DNA from: Streptomyces spirodelae
GTDB taxonomy: Bacteria; Actinomycetota; Actinomycetes; Streptomycetales; Streptomycetaceae
Assembly: GCF_017676385.1 (NCBI RefSeq)
Contig: NZ_JAFFZN010000011.1
Coordinates: 124,001-188,000, forward strand
Direction: 5' to 3'
Length of the DNA: 64,000 nt
In this document: positions 61,042-64,000 of the stretch, piece by piece
How positions within the stretch are numbered: position 1 is the first letter of the stretch
How the letters are laid out: each line of letters starts with the position of its first letter
The notes under the pieces: model-generated
What the model saw: the letters and a program-made list of their open reading frames with translations, nothing else
What the model was told of the DNA's origin: nothing
Database searches by the model: none
Translations under genes and position numbers: made by a program

Positions 61042-63462
61042 GTGACCACTCGACCAGCGACCGAACCGACCGAACCGACCGAACCGACCGAACCGACCGG
61101 ACGGACCGGCCGGCCCTCCCCCGACGACGATCCCCTTGGGAGCGAACGCGCCCACCTCGCGGCCTCGCGTGCCGCGCTGCGGGCCATGCGGGCCGACGCG
61201 GAAGCCCTCGACATCCGCGATGTGACCGCGAACTGGGTCAATGCCGAGGTGCTGGCGTCCGGTATCGAGGCCCGTATCGCGTCACTGGCCGATCTCGCGC
61301 ACGCGCCGCTGTTCTTCGGCCGCCTGGACCATCAGCGTGCGATCGCAGACGTCGACGAGGGCACCCCGGACGGTGACGACGGGCGGAAGTTCTACATCGG
61401 ACGGCGGCACGTCCACGACGCGGACGGCGACCCGATGGTCGTCGACTGGCGTGCCCCCGTCTCGCAGCCGTTCTACCGCGCGTCACCGAAGGACCCGCAG
61501 GGAGTGGCGCTGCGTCGCCGGTTCGGGTACACGGGCGGCGAGCTGACCGCGTACGAGGACGAGCGCCTGACCGGCCCCGGCACCACCGGCGAGGGCGGGG
61601 ACTCCGGGGCCGCCGGGGACTCCGGAGGTGCAGCGCGGCGCACCAGTGCGCTGCTCCAGGCCGAGATCGAGCGACCGCGCGTCGGCCCCATGCGGGACAT
61701 CGTCGCCACGATCCAGCCCGAACAGGACGAGATCGTGCGCGCCGGGATCGATGGCACCGTGTGCGTGCAGGGCGCGCCGGGCACGGGGAAGACCGCAGTC
61801 GGCCTGCACCGGGTGGCGTATCTGCTGTACGCGCACCGGGAACGGCTGACCCGTACGGGCACGCTCGTCATCGGCCCGAACGACTCCTTTCTCCGCTACA
61901 TCGAGCAAGTGCTGCCCGCACTGGGTGAGGTGGCGGTACGGCAGACGACCGTGGAGGGCCTGGTGGCACGGCCCGAGCTGCCCGTGCGAGCCGTGGACGA
62001 AGCGGAGGCGGCCCGGATCAAGGGCGATGCGCGGATGGCGGAGGTGCTGCGCCGTGCCGTGCACGCCGGGGTGCGCCCGCTGCCCGCTGAGCCGTGCGTG
62101 GTGGTGCGCGGCTCGCGGCGCTGGCGGGTTCCCGCGTACGAGATCGAGGAGCTGGTACGGGAGTTGCTGGCCCGGGACATGCGGTACGGGGCCGCGCGCG
62201 CCGCGCTGCCGCAGCGGATCGCCCACGCCGTGCTGGTGCGGATGGAGCAGGCGGGCGAGGCACCGGACGACCGGGTACAGGACGCCGTGGCCAGGAACGC
62301 CGCCGTCAAGGCCGTGGCGCGCGAGGTGTGGCCCGCCGTCGATCCGGCGAAGCTGGTGCTGCGGCTGCTGTCCGATCCGGAGTTCCTGGCCGAGCAGGCG
62401 GACGGGGTGCTCAGCCCGCAGGAACAGCGGGCGATCCTGTGGCAGAAGCCGGCGCGCGGGGTCAGGAGCGCCAAGTGGTCGGCCGCCGATGTGGTGCTGG
62501 TGGACGAGGCCGCCGACCTGGTGGAGCGCACCCCCTCGCTGGGGCATGTGGTGCTGGACGAGGCACAGGACCTCTCCGCGATGCAGTACCGGGCCGTGGG
62601 GCGGCGCTGTTCGACGGGGTCGGCGACGGTGCTGGGCGACCTGGCGCAGGGCACGACTCCGTGGGCCACCGAGAGCTGGGAGGCCGCGCTGGAACATCTG
62701 GGCAAGCCGAGCGCTGTGGTGGAGGAGTTGACGGAGGGCTTCCGGGTGCCGCGCGAAGTGATCGCGTATGCCTCACGGCTGCTGCCGGACATCGCGCCGG
62801 GGCTGCGGCCGGCGACATCGGTGCGTGAGTCGCCGGGGGACTTCGAGGTGCGGCGGATTCCGGATGGCGGCGCGGAGTCCGTTCCAGGGCGGCACGGTGC
62901 GGAGCCCGGTCCAGGGCACGGAGCGGAGCCCGGTCCAGGGCACGGAGCGGAGCCCGGTCCAGGGCACGGAGCGGAGCCCGGTCCAGGGCACGGAGCGGAG
63001 CCCGGTCCAGGGCACGGTGGCGGGTTCCCGGTGGCGGCCGGTGCGGCGCTCGATCATCTGGTGGTCGATGCCTGTCGGGACGCCCTGGAACGGGAGGGCT
63101 CGGTGGGGCTGATCGCCGCCGACTCGCGGATGCCCGCACTGCAGGGCGCGCTGGAGGCGGCGGGGCTCGGCTGGCTGTCGCCCGGCGAGGAGACCAGTGC
63201 CGACGCGCGGTTGACCCTCGTACCGGCCACGCTGGCGAAGGGGCTGGAGTACGACTACGTGGTGCTGGACGAACCGGCCGCGATCGTGGCCGGGGAGCCC
63301 GACCGGCGGACCGGGCTGCGGCGGTTGTACGTCTCGCTGACCCGAGCGGTCTCCGGGCTCGTGGTGGTGCACGCGGCGCCTCTTCCCGGGGCGCTGGCAG
63401 GGGGCGGTGCCGACGGGGCGTTGACGGAGCGACGGGGCGGTCGGTGTGAGGCCGTAACGTAG
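61042..63462 (+). CDS. helD: HelD-family UvrD-like helicase, RNA polymerase recycling factor
   Basis: 806 aa. A coiled-coil N-terminus (GSERAHLAASRAALRAMRAD, LASGIEARIASLADLAHAP) followed by YIGRRHVHD and VVDWRAPVSQPFYRA, then Walker A GAPGTGKTAVG (residues 244-251), DEAQDLSAMQYR (about 504-512) and TLAKGLEYDYVVLDEP, YVSLTRAVSGL. HelD proteins pry stalled RNA polymerase from DNA, and some (HelR) protect it from rifamycin. GTG 61042 has GGAGG 8 nt upstream. The N-terminus encodes EPT repeats and residues 620-659 carry an AEPGPGHG x5 repeat. Confidence 0.92.
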   Translation: MTTRPATEPTEPTEPTEPTGRTGRPSPDDDPLGSERAHLAASRAALRAMRADAEALDIRDVTANWVNAEVLASGIEARIASLADLAHAPLFFGRLDHQRAIADVDEGTPDGDDGRKFYIGRRHVHDADGDPMVVDWRAPVSQPFYRASPKDPQGVALRRRFGYTGGELTAYEDERLTGPGTTGEGGDSGAAGDSGGAARRTSALLQAEIERPRVGPMRDIVATIQPEQDEIVRAGIDGTVCVQGAPGTGKTAVGLHRVAYLLYAHRERLTRTGTLVIGPNDSFLRYIEQVLPALGEVAVRQTTVEGLVARPELPVRAVDEAEAARIKGDARMAEVLRRAVHAGVRPLPAEPCVVVRGSRRWRVPAYEIEELVRELLARDMRYGAARAALPQRIAHAVLVRMEQAGEAPDDRVQDAVARNAAVKAVAREVWPAVDPAKLVLRLLSDPEFLAEQADGVLSPQEQRAILWQKPARGVRSAKWSAADVVLVDEAADLVERTPSLGHVVLDEAQDLSAMQYRAVGRRCSTGSATVLGDLAQGTTPWATESWEAALEHLGKPSAVVEELTEGFRVPREVIAYASRLLPDIAPGLRPATSVRESPGDFEVRRIPDGGAESVPGRHGAEPGPGHGAEPGPGHGAEPGPGHGAEPGPGHGAEPGPGHGGGFPVAAGAALDHLVVDACRDALEREGSVGLIAADSRMPALQGALEAAGLGWLSPGEETSADARLTLVPATLAKGLEYDYVVLDEPAAIVAGEPDRRTGLRRLYVSLTRAVSGLVVVHAAPLPGALAGGGADGALTERRGGRCEAVT
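61062..61097 (+). repeat. Four tandem 9-bp repeats encoding EPT units
   Basis: CGAACCGAC x4, in frame near the N-terminus of HelD, gives TEPTEPTEPTEPT. Confidence 0.8.
62899..63018 (+). repeat. Five tandem 24-bp repeats within helD
   Basis: Each 24-bp unit encodes AEPGPGHG, in frame, residues 620-659; the units are identical except for the last base of the final copy. The tract lies in the helicase C-terminal half just before a GGFPVAAGAALDHLVVDACR segment. Such identical units suggest recent expansion by slippage. Confidence 0.9.
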
Positions 63463-63490
63463 CCGTAACGTAGATGTTTGTCCCTTCACA

Positions 63491-63510
63491 TCCGAGCACG
63501 TCCGAGCACG
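63491..63510. repeat. 10-bp direct repeat after helD
   Basis: TCCGAGCACG occurs twice in tandem in the leader of the last gene; GCCGTAACGTA is likewise duplicated just upstream over the helD stop. Confidence 0.6.
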
Positions 63511-63525
63511 TCCAGGAGTCGCGCC

Positions 63526-64000
63526 GTGCACCATCTTTCGTACGGAGATGTCAAGACCGCCGCCGATCGGGTAGCCGGCGGCGTTCGCCCTGTCGCGGTT
63601 GCGCGCGCGGACGCCGGTGCGGCCTCAGGCGCCGCTTCGGAGTACGAGCTGTTCTTCGCGCTGGAGTTCATGCAGCACACCGGGAGCTTCAAGGCCCGCG
63701 GCGCGCTCAACTTCCTGCTGGCACACCGGGAGAGCGGTGAACTGCCCGACGCGGGTGTCACCATCGCCTCAGGCGGCAACGCGGGGCTCGCGTGCGCGTG
63801 GGCCGCGCGAGGGCTGGGCGTGCCCGCGACGGTTTTCCTGCCGCAGACCGCGCCGGAGGTGAAGGTCGACCGGTTGCGCTCGTACGGGGCCGAGGTGCGG
63901 CTGGTCGGTACGGAGTACGCCGAGGCCGCCGCGGCGTGTGAGGCGTTCGCGGAGGACACCGGGGCGCTGCGGTCGCACGCGTACGACCACCCGCTGATCG
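63526..64000 (+). CDS. Threonine/serine dehydratase-like PLP enzyme, 3' end outside window
   Basis: 158 residues are visible. GSFKARGALNFL carries the PLP Lys and ITIASGGNAGLACAWAARGL-type text (TIASGGNAGLACAWA) the phosphate-binding loop, followed by ATVFLPQTAPEVKVDRLRSYGAEV. It deaminates Thr or Ser to 2-oxo acids, or is a related beta-replacement enzyme. GTG 63526 has AGGAG 8 nt upstream. The frame remains open to the window end. Confidence 0.88.
   Translation, partial: MHHLSYGDVKTAADRVAGGVRPVAVARADAGAASGAASEYELFFALEFMQHTGSFKARGALNFLLAHRESGELPDAGVTIASGGNAGLACAWAARGLGVPATVFLPQTAPEVKVDRLRSYGAEVRLVGTEYAEAAAACEAFAEDTGALRSHAYDHPLI

Noticed and set aside
62899..63018. CRISPR-like array
   Set aside because: The 24-bp units are contiguous, without spacers, and in frame within helD.

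Overview
The window is high-GC actinobacterial chromosome, almost certainly Streptomyces. The reasons are the strongly GC-biased third codon positions, frequent GTG and TTG starts, a futalosine-pathway menaquinone gene pair (mqnB-mqnD), actinobacterial families (DUF397, DUF5753, DUF3027, DUF2771, DUF2530), a HelD-type RNA polymerase recycling factor, and intergenic repeats of the type spread through Streptomyces genomes. Family names are assigned from motifs and general family knowledge; no database search was run.

Layout. 1-0.7 kb: the end of a Ser/Thr kinase. 0.8-9.7 kb (minus strand): a tightly coupled catabolic operon (TIGR03084-like protein, AtuA-like protein, acyl-CoA carboxylase beta and alpha/biotin subunits, acyl-CoA dehydrogenase, enoyl-CoA hydratase, TetR regulator). 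It resembles the Pseudomonas atu acyclic-terpene operon, and a perfect palindrome upstream is a probable operator. 10-15.3 kb: a GlcD/GlpC-like FAD/Fe-S oxidoreductase with a strong terminator, an MmcQ/YjbR protein divergent from serC, and a small PPOX-fold protein. 15.3-18 kb: a DrrAB-like ABC exporter divergent from a TetR gene, with a 23-bp inverted repeat between them.

18-27.8 kb is an accessory block that looks less GC-rich by eye. It holds two XRE/DUF5753 regulators, two tandem DUF397 genes, three DUF6879 proteins (one fused to a small domain that is a separate gene elsewhere in the block), a 34-aa Cys-containing peptide gene with its own terminator, a large NLR-like STAND NTPase with an N-terminal RHIM/amyloid-like motif, and a stray formyltransferase. 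This block and the RloA/RloB-like pair at 54.9-56.9 kb are the best places to look for undescribed signalling or defence biology.

27.8-49.9 kb is mostly core: a secreted beta-propeller protein, an SGNH hydrolase, TetR, aldo/keto reductase, ThpR, MarR-MFS, an NCS2 purine permease, DUF2530, a Cys-rich metallothionein-like protein, lipoproteins, a large sacsin/Hsp90-type ATP-binding protein, DUF3027, MFS, DUF2771, mqnB-mqnD, a cold-shock-domain protein and a HAD hydrolase. 50-64 kb: small membrane proteins, a helicase-associated protein and an XPB helicase with the RloA/RloB-like pair lying between them on the opposite strand, a degenerate AMP-binding protein, HelD with a 5x24-bp in-frame repeat, and the start of a threonine dehydratase.

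A recurring regulatory feature is a TANNNT -10 box placed 6-7 nt before a start codon, which predicts leaderless mRNAs for at least nine genes and fixes several start choices.
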